Source of the DNA: Paenibacillus radicibacter
Lineage (GTDB): Bacteria; Bacillota; Bacilli; Paenibacillales; NBRC-103111
NCBI RefSeq assembly: GCF_024721995.1
Contig: NZ_JANQBC010000007.1
Location: 124,001-188,000, forward strand
Reading direction: 5' to 3'
Length of the DNA: 64,000 nucleotides
Of this stretch, positions 34,380 to 43,266 are shown one piece after another (within the stretch, counting starts at the first letter, position 1; each line of letters opens with the position of its first letter). The notes under the pieces were generated by a model. That model did no database searches. It had not been told where the DNA came from and saw only the letters and a list, made by a program, of their open reading frames with translations. A program made the position numbers and the translations under genes.

Positions 34380-34979
34380 ATGAATGAAATATTGAATTTA
34401 AAACACAAAATCGGTCAAGGAATTTCACCTCGTGCATTTATGGAAGGGATGGAAGTACGTACGATGGAGCTTAGCGGAATCCCAAATACCAAAGATCAGT
34501 TGAACTCGATATATGAGAATTTTGCTTGGGTAAGTGATGAGGATAGTGATTATTTCGGCACGATTCTTGAGGATTTACATTGCTTGATCTTATGTACGGA
34601 TTGGTGTCCGGATGTCATCTGGAATGTTCCGGTGCTCTTTCGGGTAATGGAGCAGGCAGCTATTGCGGTTGAAGTATTAATTATGGAAGATCATCTAGAG
34701 ACGATGGATCTATTTTTAACGGATGGTGGGCGGGCACAGCCGATTGCTGTACTAATGAAGACTAGTGGAGAGGTGCTTGGCAGTTGGGGAGCACGTCCTG
34801 CTTATATCCAAGCGGTGATGGACCGGTTTAAAGCGAATAATCCAGATAAAGAGGCACCTGATTATCGGGAAAACCTGAATCAGACCTATCGGGAAATCGG
34901 AAGTCTTTATCGGTCAGGAAACGAATATCAGCAAGTGATGCTTCGCGAGTTAAGAGATCTTTTTCAGGAATGGTTGTAA
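34380..34979 (+). CDS. Thioredoxin-family protein (Thioredoxin_9-like)
   Basis: A 199-residue protein with the fold marks of the Thioredoxin_9 family: an N-terminal helix segment (FMEGMEVRTMELSGIP), CTDWCPDVIWNVPVLFRVME at the usual active site position, and a PIAVLMKTSGEVLGSWGARP strand-loop. The site reads WCPDV, so the second Cys of CxxC is not present, although a Cys precedes it (CTDWC). Redox function is thus unclear. ATG 34380 has AAGGA ten bases upstream. A hairpin lies just upstream of the gene. Confidence 0.8.
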   Translation: MNEILNLKHKIGQGISPRAFMEGMEVRTMELSGIPNTKDQLNSIYENFAWVSDEDSDYFGTILEDLHCLILCTDWCPDVIWNVPVLFRVMEQAAIAVEVLIMEDHLETMDLFLTDGGRAQPIAVLMKTSGEVLGSWGARPAYIQAVMDRFKANNPDKEAPDYRENLNQTYREIGSLYRSGNEYQQVMLRELRDLFQEWL

Positions 34980-35029
34980 AAAGAACTGCACCCCATGGTT
35001 AGACAGGATCTAACGCAGGAGGTGCAGTT
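34977..35029 (-). terminator. Terminator of the DUF2975-XRE operon
   Basis: AACTGCACC (34984-34992) and GGTGCAGTT (35021-35029), with an inner GTTAGA/TCTAAC stem, are followed on the minus strand by TTTTT (34981-34977). Confidence 0.8.
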
Positions 35030-35031
35030 GT

Positions 35032-35253
35032 TCATGATATCTCTTCTTCGTCCATTTGGTATTCGATAATATCTCCAGGCTGACAGTTAAGTGCCTTGCA
35101 AATGGCCTCTAAGGTTGATAATCGAATTGCTTTAGCTTTGCCATTCTTCAATATCGAAAGATTAGCCATCGTAATGCCAACCCGCTCCGATAGCTCGGTT
35201 ACGCTCATTTTTCTTTTTGCCAACATCACATCAATATTAATAATTATCGCCAT
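35032..35253 (-). CDS. Small XRE-family (Cro/CI) DNA-binding protein, YozG-like
   Basis: A 73-residue helix-turn-helix protein: MAIIINIDVMLAKRKMSVTELSERVGITMANLSILKNGKAKAIRLSTLEAICKALNCQPGDI covers the whole domain, with a short acidic tail. It lies 10 bases after the stop of the DUF2975 gene with its ribosome site GAGGTG in the gap. This YoaS/YozG-like pairing of a DUF2975 membrane protein with a small XRE protein is common in Bacillales. It is probably an autoregulator of the operon. Confidence 0.88.
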   Translation of the reverse strand: MAIIINIDVMLAKRKMSVTELSERVGITMANLSILKNGKAKAIRLSTLEAICKALNCQPGDIIEYQMDEEEIS

Positions 35254-35263
35254 GTTATTCACC

Positions 35264-35737
35264 TCAGACTGTTAAATCATTTTCAGATTTGATATCGATG
35301 GCATTCTTTAATAGCTTCTGAAGAACAGCTGCAAAGACTGCGATCACAAGTGGAGCAGAGATAAAGGCTACTCCGATAATCATTAGACCGGGAGCATCTT
35401 CCTCTTGTGCTGCATAATAAATGAAGGGCAAACAGCCTAAGTATAAGAAACTGACAGTGGACGCGCAGTACTTAATAATTCTTAAAGCACGTACAGACAA
35501 TTCCGAGAATGCATTGTTCTTATCAATATAACACAACAGCTTGTAAGCCTGATACAATCCAATATAGAACGGGATTGCAGCCAAATACGCGACAACTATG
35601 CAAGTTACATATACCCACGTGGAGAAATGTTCAGAGGCATTAAGAGCGAAAGCTGGCAGTCCAAATATACATAATGCCAGAACTGGAAGACCCATTAAAA
35701 TAATGACGATTTTTAAAAAGAGTGTATTGTGTTTCAT
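35264..35737 (-). CDS. DUF2975 membrane protein (YoaS-like)
   Basis: A 157-residue protein with four predicted membrane helices (IVIILMGLPVLALCIFGLPAF, WVYVTCIVVAYLAAIPFYIGLY, a third around STVSFLYLGCLPFIYY, and LMIIGVAFISAPLVIAVFAAVL) and the LLCYIDKNNAFSELSVRALRIIKYC linker typical of DUF2975. The role is unknown; it is nearly always paired with a small XRE regulator, as here. ATG 35737 has TGAGGTG upstream. A perfect 8-base inverted repeat at 35783-35801 lies before it and may be an operator. Confidence 0.87.
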   Translation of the reverse strand: MKHNTLFLKIVIILMGLPVLALCIFGLPAFALNASEHFSTWVYVTCIVVAYLAAIPFYIGLYQAYKLLCYIDKNNAFSELSVRALRIIKYCASTVSFLYLGCLPFIYYAAQEEDAPGLMIIGVAFISAPLVIAVFAAVLQKLLKNAIDIKSENDLTV

Positions 35738-35782
35738 AAGAAGCACCTCATTTGATTTTTCTACACACAACTTAACATAGTT

Positions 35783-35801
35783 TTTATTGTTTTACAATAA
35801 A
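35783..35801. promoter_or_regulatory. Candidate operator before the DUF2975-XRE operon
   Basis: TTTATTGT-TTT-ACAATAAA is a perfect 8-base inverted repeat 46 bases upstream of the DUF2975 start, in AT-rich DNA. Confidence 0.45.
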
Positions 35802-35991
35802 TTATTACTAATTATTGATATGTATTTGTTGTTGTTTTGATAAAAAATTTGCTTGTTTTTGTGAAGAATATTTCGGGAATGGAGTTGAGGTAGAGGGAAG
35901 TTACTGCGTTTTCATCGTATATTATTAGAGACGGATAGGGATTTGAAAATTTTCCTTATGGTTTGAAAATCGTTCGAGGAGTGGTGCGAGG

Positions 35992-36447
35992 ATGCAAAGT
36001 CTGAAAGTTATTGTATTATTGTTCGTGAGTATCTTGATCTTAGCCGGCTGTAAGAGAGATATAGTAGCTAATCAGATTGAAATCGATCAGATTAAGATTG
36101 AGATTGTTAAGTCGTCTATAACACCGGATGGCAAGTTATATACTTTCAAATTAATAAATGAATCTAAGTTAACAATAATCCAAAACAATGTTTATTTGAG
36201 TTACCCAATAAAAACTGCAAGTGGAACAAAAGTGAATGGGTTTAAAATTGAATTGCAGAATAACAAGTTAAATGTTGTACCTAATGAGGTTGTCCTATTA
36301 ACTGCCTTTGCACCTAAAGAAATGTATGAAGGCAATAAACATATTAATTCAGACCATCTGTATATCGAAATGAATGGATATATAAACGAAGTAAAAGAAG
36401 GTTTACAGTTTAGTAAGAGCGAAAGCATAAGTGTGAAATTAGATTGA
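35992..36447 (+). CDS. Small lipoprotein of unknown function
   Basis: This 151-residue product begins with a lipoprotein signal: MQSLKVIVLLFVSILILAGCKRD, with lipobox LAGC (Cys20), so it should be lipid-anchored outside the membrane. The mature part is beta-rich (KIEIVKSSITPDGKLYTFKLINESKLTI, VYLSYPIKT) without a recognised family. ATG 35992 follows GAGGAGTGG. It sits 41 bases before the zinc phospholipase-like gene and may form an operon with it. It is AT-richer than its neighbours. Confidence 0.78.
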   Translation: MQSLKVIVLLFVSILILAGCKRDIVANQIEIDQIKIEIVKSSITPDGKLYTFKLINESKLTIIQNNVYLSYPIKTASGTKVNGFKIELQNNKLNVVPNEVVLLTAFAPKEMYEGNKHINSDHLYIEMNGYINEVKEGLQFSKSESISVKLD

Positions 36448-36488
36448 ATTGAGTTGCAAGTGATCGAACACAATTGGAGGTACATGTG

Positions 36489-37139
36489 ATGGCAACGTGG
36501 ATTACCCATTTTAGAATTGCTGAGAAGATGATGGAACTAGGACTTGATGTAAGTCAGAAGGAATTTGTTGTGGGGAATATTGGACCAGATTGTGGTCTGC
36601 CATCGGAAAATGGTTTTTACCCACCTAAGGAAATTACGCATTTTAAGGTGAATAATGAAATTAGTGCAGAACGATTCTATGAGCAATACCTAAGGGATCA
36701 AGCTTATTCACACGAGGAGTTTTCCTTTTATTTAGGTTATTACATTCACTTACGTACAGATGAAGAATGGAGCATTTTGCACAGGAAGAAGAGACAAGAA
36801 CCCATGCATCAAGACATAATTGATACGCTGGGTAATCCTGAATATAACAACTTGATTAAATTAGATTGGTATGGACATGACTTTGTATATTTGCAAAATA
36901 ATCCGAATCACGTCTTTTGGAGTGTGTTTCAATACATAGAAGAGTTCCCGGACTATCTGCCATTTTTTGAAGAAGGACAAATATTGAAACAGATTCATAG
37001 AATTACGCAGTTTTATGTAACGAATCGTGTACCTGATGATAATGAATTTAAGTATGTATCCGTAACGGAAATGGATAAGTTCGTTGAAGAAACGGCAATT
37101 CTCTTGTACAAGCAGATTATGGAGAGATTACAGGTATAA
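36489..37139 (+). CDS. Zinc-dependent phospholipase C-like protein (PF00882 type)
   Basis: A 216-residue protein of the Zn_dep_PLPC family: MATWITHFRIAEKMMELGL and FVVGNIGPDCGLPSENGFYPPKEITHFK at the start, FYLGYYIHLRTDEEW in the middle. Metal ligands would be the His and Asp of these motifs. No signal peptide, so a cytosolic enzyme of unknown substrate; Firmicutes often have such proteins as putative hydrolases. GGAGG eight bases upstream decides ATG 36489 over the in-frame start at 36474. Confidence 0.8.
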   Translation: MATWITHFRIAEKMMELGLDVSQKEFVVGNIGPDCGLPSENGFYPPKEITHFKVNNEISAERFYEQYLRDQAYSHEEFSFYLGYYIHLRTDEEWSILHRKKRQEPMHQDIIDTLGNPEYNNLIKLDWYGHDFVYLQNNPNHVFWSVFQYIEEFPDYLPFFEEGQILKQIHRITQFYVTNRVPDDNEFKYVSVTEMDKFVEETAILLYKQIMERLQV

Positions 37140-37145
37140 ACAAAT

Positions 37146-37202
37146 AACCCCGACAACCTTACCGCATAGCGGTGGCACATGTGCCGTTAGGTTCTCGGGG
37201 TT
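37146..37202 (-). terminator. Complex terminator hairpin overlapping the 3' end of the ABC gene
   Basis: AACCCCGA (37146-37153) pairs with TCGGGGTT (37195-37202). Inside are GGCACATGTGCC, a perfect 12-base palindrome, and an ACCGC/CGGT hairpin. The gene's last 14 codons form one side. Confidence 0.65.
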
Positions 37203-38958
37203 TGTATTTAGAATAGCCGAATGTAGTTACAGTATCCTGCATCTGATATAGATTCGCATAGGTTCCACCTTGTTTAAGCAGCTCCTCATGCGTGCCTTGC
37301 TCCTCAATGCCGTTATCTGTAAGCACGATAATTCGCTCCGCATTACGGACAGTCGATAAACGGTGTGCAATGACGATGGTCGTACGGTTGTTGGTCAGCT
37401 TCTCTAAGGACTCTTTAATCGCACGCTCGCTCTCATTATCCAGTGCGCTAGTCGCTTCATCCAAGATCAAGATCGATGGATTTTTCAAGAATACACGGGC
37501 AATGCTCAGTCGCTGTTTCTGACCGCCAGAGAGTTTAACACCACGCTGACCAATATCTGTTAGATAGCCATCTGGCAAACTCATAATAAAGTCATGCGCA
37601 TTGGCCATCTTCGCAGCTGCAATGATCTCTTCGTCTGTCGCATCCATTTTGCCATAACGAATATTATCGATAACGGTTCCAGCGAATAAGTAAACATCCT
37701 GCTGCACGATCCCAATATTCTGACGCAGCGATTGCATCGTAATATCTTTAATGTTCGTACCATCCAGCAAGATCTGCCCGTCATTCACTTCATAAAAGCG
37801 AGGGATGAGGGAGCATAAAGTCGTCTTCCCTGCACCTGAAGGTCCAACAAGAGCTACGTATTCACCTGCACGGATATTCAAGGATACATTATGGAAAATG
37901 TGTTCATGACCCTCATTATATTTGAAACCAACGTTCTGGAAGGTGATCTGCCCATCAGCATGTTTAAGCTCCTTGGCATGTGGAGCATCTACGATATCAG
38001 GTTCTACCTCTAGAATTTCCATGAATCGTTCAAAGCCTGTGATACCGACTTGATACAATTCCATGAAGTTAATGATCTTCTGAATCGGTGCAATCAAGAT
38101 CCCTACGACTAGGAAGAAAGTTAGCAGATCCGGTAAAGTAAGAGCGTTTCCGGAGATGCCGATCGCGCCGAATATGATGACTGCAATCGAGATCAGGTGT
38201 GTAAATCCATATAATCCTTCATGGAAATACGCCATACTCCAGTACCCAACGCCTCTGCTCTGAACAAATCGCTTGTTCGCAGTACCGAACTTCTTCCGCT
38301 CTACATGTTCATTCGTAAATGACTTCACAACCCGAATACCTGAGAGTGAATCTTCCAATTGCGCGTTGATATCTTCAATCCGATCTTTACTGCGTCGCTC
38401 TGCCTTATTCATTTTTTTACTAAAATAAATAAAGTAAGCAGCCATGAACGGCAAGAACATAAATATGATTATTGTCAGTTCCATATCAATCTGACCTAAG
38501 ATAATAAAGGAACCAATGATCGTAACAAGTGTAATTAGAATATCTTCTGGACCGTGGTGATACAGCTCGGTTAACCAGAAAATATCGGTCGTCGATCGAG
38601 TCATTAATTGACCGGTCTTATGTTCATCATAGAAACGGAATGATAACTTCTGCAGGTGGTCGAATAGTTCGCGGCGCATGTCGCCTTCCATCATTGCACC
38701 CATCATATGTCCTTTATACGTAATAAACATGTTGCATGCGGTAAGCAAAGCAACTAGAACAACCATGGTGCCACCTGTGATGTATATTTGCTCCAGTACA
38801 TTGGGTACTTTGTTATCTAGCAGCATAGTAATGTGTCGGATTAAAAGTGGTAAAGCAAGTGATATTGCCGCAACGATTAAGGCGCAGAACAAATCTGCAA
38901 GTAGTAAGCCCTTATAAGGCTTGTAATACGAAATAAACTTCTTCATTCTTGAATTCAA
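37159..38958 (-). CDS. ABC exporter, fused permease and ATPase (MsbA/LmrA type)
   Basis: A 599-residue half-transporter. The membrane domain has six helices (about 1-310, including the second coupling region EHKTGQLMTRSTTDIFWL). The ATPase domain has Walker A GPSGAGKTTLCS, Q-loop, signature LSGGQKQRLS and Walker B SILILDEATSALD. It probably acts as a homodimer exporting lipid or drugs. The start is TTG 38958, eight bases after TGGAGG; the first ATG is four codons later. It stands alone. Confidence 0.92.
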   Translation of the reverse strand: MNSRMKKFISYYKPYKGLLLADLFCALIVAAISLALPLLIRHITMLLDNKVPNVLEQIYITGGTMVVLVALLTACNMFITYKGHMMGAMMEGDMRRELFDHLQKLSFRFYDEHKTGQLMTRSTTDIFWLTELYHHGPEDILITLVTIIGSFIILGQIDMELTIIIFMFLPFMAAYFIYFSKKMNKAERRSKDRIEDINAQLEDSLSGIRVVKSFTNEHVERKKFGTANKRFVQSRGVGYWSMAYFHEGLYGFTHLISIAVIIFGAIGISGNALTLPDLLTFFLVVGILIAPIQKIINFMELYQVGITGFERFMEILEVEPDIVDAPHAKELKHADGQITFQNVGFKYNEGHEHIFHNVSLNIRAGEYVALVGPSGAGKTTLCSLIPRFYEVNDGQILLDGTNIKDITMQSLRQNIGIVQQDVYLFAGTVIDNIRYGKMDATDEEIIAAAKMANAHDFIMSLPDGYLTDIGQRGVKLSGGQKQRLSIARVFLKNPSILILDEATSALDNESERAIKESLEKLTNNRTTIVIAHRLSTVRNAERIIVLTDNGIEEQGTHEELLKQGGTYANLYQMQDTVTTFGYSKYKPREPNGTCATAMR

Positions 38959-39166
38959 TTGTTATTCCTCCATTTTGATGGAGGGTTAGATCTGAGTCAC
39001 CCTCCGAATTTTGTGGGGTGGTGCGATCTTGAAGATGGACATGGCCAATGCATCCTTTCTTTTTTGAAAAATACAATCTTAACCATATTTTACCTTTTGC
39101 TTTAAAAAGAAATCAATACCAAACATTTTCTAAATAAAGAATTACACAAAACGGGTGCATGGATGC

Positions 39167-40033
39167 TTATTTCTTTCCGACAATATTCATTATGATTACA
39201 CCTATTAGAATCAAGAAACCGCCAATCCATGTGTACAGCGTCGGAATCTCGGATAAATAGATCCATGCAATGCCAATTGTAAGAAGCGGGATAAGGAAGA
39301 GAAAGCTGGATACGAGCGAAGCTCGAATCTTAGATAATGCAACCGACCAAGTTAAATAAGCTAACGCTCCGGGAAATATACCTAAATATAGGACAGTTAT
39401 CGTTTTGTCTATTGGAGCAAGTGCAATCGCCTCGATTATTCCAGGTGAGAAAGGAAGCATGAATATTGTTCCTGATAGGATCATGAATGTAGTTAGTTCA
39501 AGTGGTCGATATTTGCGCAGAAGCGGTTTTTGAAAGACGAAATAAATCGCTTGTGTGAGGGCGGCAACAATAAGTAGCAGAATGCCTTCGTTAAATTGCA
39601 ATTTCCGCAAATCGTCTAGAGAGATAATAAGAACACCAATAAAGCTAATCACAATTGCGAATACACCCCAGCAGGAAATGCGTTCTTTTAAGAATATGCT
39701 TGCTAATATCGTTGTAAATATGGGTCCGGAATTGACGATGAAGCTTGCGACCCCAGCCGTCACACTTAGCTCCCCATAGTTTAATGCTACGTTATACAAG
39801 GTAATGCCAATGAAACCAAGCAGCATGATTTTCAGTACATCTTTGCGCTCCGGCAGACGCACCTTGGCGATTAGGGCATAGATGATTAAGACGATCGAAG
39901 CTGTTGCATATCGGAGTAAGGATAGATGAGTCGGTGAAAAAGCTTCAAGACCTGCTCGTATGCCAACAAATGCAGATGCCCACAAAAGTAAAGTTGTCGT
40001 GATTGATCCAATAATAATCCATGATTTGTTCAT
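39167..40033 (-). CDS. DMT-superfamily transporter with EamA domains
   Basis: A 288-residue, ten-helix EamA protein: TLLLWASAFVGIRAGLEAFSPTHLSLLRY begins repeat one, and LTQAIYFVFQKPLLRKYRPLE begins repeat two. It has LNYGELSVTAGVASFIVNSGPIFTTILASIFLKE, typical of metabolite or drug exporters. ATG 40033 follows AAAGGAG. It is divergent from the LysR gene at 40179, its probable regulator. The 3' region has no close terminator. Confidence 0.87.
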   Translation of the reverse strand: MNKSWIIIGSITTTLLLWASAFVGIRAGLEAFSPTHLSLLRYATASIVLIIYALIAKVRLPERKDVLKIMLLGFIGITLYNVALNYGELSVTAGVASFIVNSGPIFTTILASIFLKERISCWGVFAIVISFIGVLIISLDDLRKLQFNEGILLLIVAALTQAIYFVFQKPLLRKYRPLELTTFMILSGTIFMLPFSPGIIEAIALAPIDKTITVLYLGIFPGALAYLTWSVALSKIRASLVSSFLFLIPLLTIGIAWIYLSEIPTLYTWIGGFLILIGVIIMNIVGKK

Positions 40034-40178
40034 TCTCACCTAGCTCCTTTAACTCGCACTGTGATGTTCAAAGTGTATATGGAGCTACGGAATTCGTAAA
40101 ATAGATAGTTATAATCGTAATGATCGAATATTGTGATAATATGGAATGTATCGAGTTATTGATTAGGGAGTGAACGGT

Positions 40179-41090
40179 ATGGAGCTACGACATCTTATTA
40201 CGTTTAAAGCGATATATGATTATGGTGGCTTCACCAAAGCTGCCGAACATCTCGGTTACGCTCAATCAACGGTGACCTCACACATCCAATCGCTAGAATC
40301 GGAGATAGGCGTTCCAGTATTCGATCGTTTAGGCAAAAGTGTGATTCTCACACAAACAGGTGAGCAACTAATGCCTTATGCAATTGAGATGTTAAAACTG
40401 TACACGAATGCGAAGAATATAGCTGCATCCAGCGAACATCCAACTGGTACACTTACGATAGCTGCTCCCGAATCTTTAACGAGCTACTGCTTACCGGCAA
40501 TTGTCAAGGAATTCGTCCAATCGTATCCGAAAGTAGATTTAATCTTAAGACCATCCCATTCCAATAGCGAAGCATTAAGACAGCTGCGTTCAGGTGATCT
40601 TGATATGGTCTATATGCTAGATAGAATGTTAGAAGAACAAGATTTACATATTGAGAACATAAGTCATGAACCGCTCGCACTGATAGCTCCACCAACGTTT
40701 CGTGCCTGTTCTTGGTCACAATTGGTGGAGGCGATCCCAAGCTCTACATTTCTTTTTACACAATCAGGTTGCGTGTATCGTGATTTGTTTGAAAGTTATT
40801 TGCAAGAACTTCGAATTTCACCGAAGGCTTCACTTGATTTCTGGAGTGTTGAAGCGATGAAGCAAAGTGTGATGTGCGGACTGGGTTTGTCCATTTTGCC
40901 GTATTTTGCGGTATCATCGGAAATAAGTGAAGGTAAGCTAACTGGAGTAGTATGGGAGCAAGATGTGGAGTTAAAGACACAGCTTGTGTTTCATAAGAAT
41001 AAATGGCAGTCTGCCGCTTTCAAAAGGTTCCTTGAACTGGTTCGCAAGCGTGCTTCCCAGTGGGGAAATCAGGAACATAAGCAGGATTAA
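40179..41090 (+). CDS. LysR-family transcriptional regulator, divergent from EamA transporter
   Basis: A 303-residue LysR protein with helix-turn-helix MELRHLITFKAIYDYGGFTKAAEHLGYAQSTVTSHIQSLESEIG and a C-terminal effector domain from about residue 90 (GTLTIAAPESLTSYCLPAIV). ATG 40179 is favoured, with GGGAG upstream; GTG 40170 is alternative. Divergence from the exporter suggests the usual local activation. The ligand is unknown. It ends at a strong hairpin terminator. Confidence 0.88.
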   Translation: MELRHLITFKAIYDYGGFTKAAEHLGYAQSTVTSHIQSLESEIGVPVFDRLGKSVILTQTGEQLMPYAIEMLKLYTNAKNIAASSEHPTGTLTIAAPESLTSYCLPAIVKEFVQSYPKVDLILRPSHSNSEALRQLRSGDLDMVYMLDRMLEEQDLHIENISHEPLALIAPPTFRACSWSQLVEAIPSSTFLFTQSGCVYRDLFESYLQELRISPKASLDFWSVEAMKQSVMCGLGLSILPYFAVSSEISEGKLTGVVWEQDVELKTQLVFHKNKWQSAAFKRFLELVRKRASQWGNQEHKQD

Positions 41091-41104
41091 TTCGCAAGCA
41101 AGTG

Positions 41105-41132
41105 AAAAAGCACCCGTATCGGGTGCTTTTTT
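41105..41132. terminator. Bidirectional terminator between LysR and SLH genes
   Basis: AAAAAGCACCCG (41105-41116) and CGGGTGCTTTTT (41120-41131) form a perfect stem with a three-base loop and T/A tracts on both sides. Confidence 0.88.
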
Positions 41133-41158
41133 CTATTTATTTTCCAATTGAGAATGAC

Positions 41159-43171
41159 TTAATCAATCATGCTTGTTGTCTGCAAAATCTTGATTAGCAC
41201 AACAGCAGCTTGCGCGCGTGTAGTCTCACCCTTAGGACTGAATGTATCATTGCTCGTTCCTGTCATCACTTTGAGCTTAACAATTAAGCGAATGTCCTCC
41301 AAGAGGGAAGGATCCGCATTTCGAATATCTTGGTACTGATTCAAGCTCACATACTCCATTGTGGTTGATGTTTTCTGGAGCTTAACGACTGCGGCAAGTA
41401 CGCTTGCCATCTCTTCACGAGTGATTGGATCATCTGGGTAGAAGTAATACGGACTTGCGAAATTGAGTAGACCGAGTTCTTTGGCCTTAGCTACTGTTCC
41501 TGCATACCAAGCATTAGCTGGCACATCATTATAAGATCTGTTTGACGCGGAAGTTCCTTGACCGAGTGCACGGACAATCATGGATGTGAATTCGGCTCGT
41601 GTGACGGATTTTTCCGGATCGAACAGATTGTTACCAACCCCGAAGAGCAGTCCTTTGGCAGCGGCATTCTGTACGAACCATTTACCCCAATGATACTGGG
41701 TATCGGAGAAGTATAATTGATTTTCGACAACCACATAGACATCATTCGTACCCGAAGTGATGACAGCATAAGTCACACCATCGATCGTGATTTGTCTAGC
41801 AGGTACGAACTCGAAGGATTTGGTCTTCGTGTTATAGTGGAAGGCTCCCCATGCATCAGGCAAATGCGTCATATTCTTCGGAAGCGGGATTAACTTCGGT
41901 AAGGAGAGGCTAATCGAGTCTGAATTCGTAAGGGTTCTTCCTGTACGTCTGTTAATGATGTCGATATTGTAATCGACAACCGCACCAAGCACATTCGCAC
42001 TAGGTAGATCCTTAGATAGAGCACTTCGAATATCTTTGCTATTAATCTGATCGCGTAAAGAAATATTAAGCTTCACATCTTCGACTCTCAGGTTATTAGC
42101 CGCAAGTAACTGGCTAAGTCCAGGGATAAGTGACGCACGATTCACGGCAATGCGATAGACGCCATATGGCGTTTGGATCTCGATATAAGTTGAATTCGGA
42201 TCTACTGCTCCGTATTCATCAACAATGATAGGAGTAGCAGGGCTTTCAACAACCGATCCAGTTGAATTACCAGTCGACGATACAGGTGTCACACGAAATG
42301 AGATGATTTTACCTTGATGTGCGGAAGTTAGGCGCAGTGTAGTACTTGTTTCATTCGCGATGAGTCTCTTGTCCGTTCCATCAGGATCTGCTGCATACCA
42401 TCGAATGAGGGATCTGCCTTCTGGATCATTCTCAGGATCCCAGTAAATATAGTTGGCGGTCAAGGTTTTTCCGACTTGAGGAGTGCCTGTAATGACGAGA
42501 CTTGCAGCGACAGGGGGTTCATTATTCCCATAGATAGAAACATTTACAGTGGCAGGTGCTGAATCGACTCGACCGTCGTTCACCTTGAATGTGAAGGAAT
42601 CGGTTCCTGCAACATTCAAGTTCGGTTTGTAACGAATTGTGCCTTTATCCTTGTCGATGAAAGTAATCTTACCCTTAGTTGGTGCGGAGACGATGCTGTA
42701 GGTTAGCGTGTTATTGTCAGAATCTACAGCTTGCAGAGCAAAGGCAAGTTCAGCGTTCATGGTTGTTGCAATATTAGCTCCAATCGCTACGGGTTTCACA
42801 TTAGGTGCAGTAATCGTAATTTTCATCGTGGCTAGGTTGGAGTCATCTTCCCCATCATCTACTTTGAAAGTGAATGAATCAGAGCCACTAACGTTAGACT
42901 TTGGTGTATATACAAATTCGCCTGTTTTCTTGTTGGTTAAAGCGACTGAACCTTTGGATGGCTGAGTGACGATGATGAAGGTTAATGAATCACGATCCGC
43001 ATCGGTTGCTTGCAAATAGTTCAATGCTGCTTGATTCTGCATGACAGTGAGTGTACCGTTTATGGCGACTGGTGCGCGATTGCTTGCGGCAAGTGCGGAC
43101 TTAGGAATGCTAATTGATATTGCCTGTACCATAAGAAGGGCAACTAGGAACAATGCTAATCTTCTAAACAC
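41159..43171 (-). CDS. Secreted SLH-domain protein with cadherin-like repeats
   Basis: A 670-residue exported protein. A signal peptide (about 1-29, cleavage near ALAA) is followed by two cadherin-like repeats of about 90 residues (NRAPVAINGTLTV and VKPVAIGANIAT, each ending SGSDSFTFKVDDGEDD or AGTDSFTFKVNDGRVD, with calcium-type acidic loops). A bacterial Ig-like module (about 218-315) comes next, then a middle domain of unknown kind, and three SLH motifs at the C-terminus (about 490-670, FDPEKSVTRAEFTSMIVRAL and so on). SLH repeats bind pyruvylated wall polymers, so it is anchored at the cell surface. GTG 43171 follows AAGAGGTG. Confidence 0.9.
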   Translation of the reverse strand: MFRRLALFLVALLMVQAISISIPKSALAASNRAPVAINGTLTVMQNQAALNYLQATDADRDSLTFIIVTQPSKGSVALTNKKTGEFVYTPKSNVSGSDSFTFKVDDGEDDSNLATMKITITAPNVKPVAIGANIATTMNAELAFALQAVDSDNNTLTYSIVSAPTKGKITFIDKDKGTIRYKPNLNVAGTDSFTFKVNDGRVDSAPATVNVSIYGNNEPPVAASLVITGTPQVGKTLTANYIYWDPENDPEGRSLIRWYAADPDGTDKRLIANETSTTLRLTSAHQGKIISFRVTPVSSTGNSTGSVVESPATPIIVDEYGAVDPNSTYIEIQTPYGVYRIAVNRASLIPGLSQLLAANNLRVEDVKLNISLRDQINSKDIRSALSKDLPSANVLGAVVDYNIDIINRRTGRTLTNSDSISLSLPKLIPLPKNMTHLPDAWGAFHYNTKTKSFEFVPARQITIDGVTYAVITSGTNDVYVVVENQLYFSDTQYHWGKWFVQNAAAKGLLFGVGNNLFDPEKSVTRAEFTSMIVRALGQGTSASNRSYNDVPANAWYAGTVAKAKELGLLNFASPYYFYPDDPITREEMASVLAAVVKLQKTSTTMEYVSLNQYQDIRNADPSLLEDIRLIVKLKVMTGTSNDTFSPKGETTRAQAAVVLIKILQTTSMID

Positions 43172-43266
43172 GAATTTTCACCTCTTTTCACAAAATAACG
43201 ATATCAGAATCATTACATGCGAGAAGAGGGAACAATATGTCATTTTTTAGAAAATAATTTACGAAT

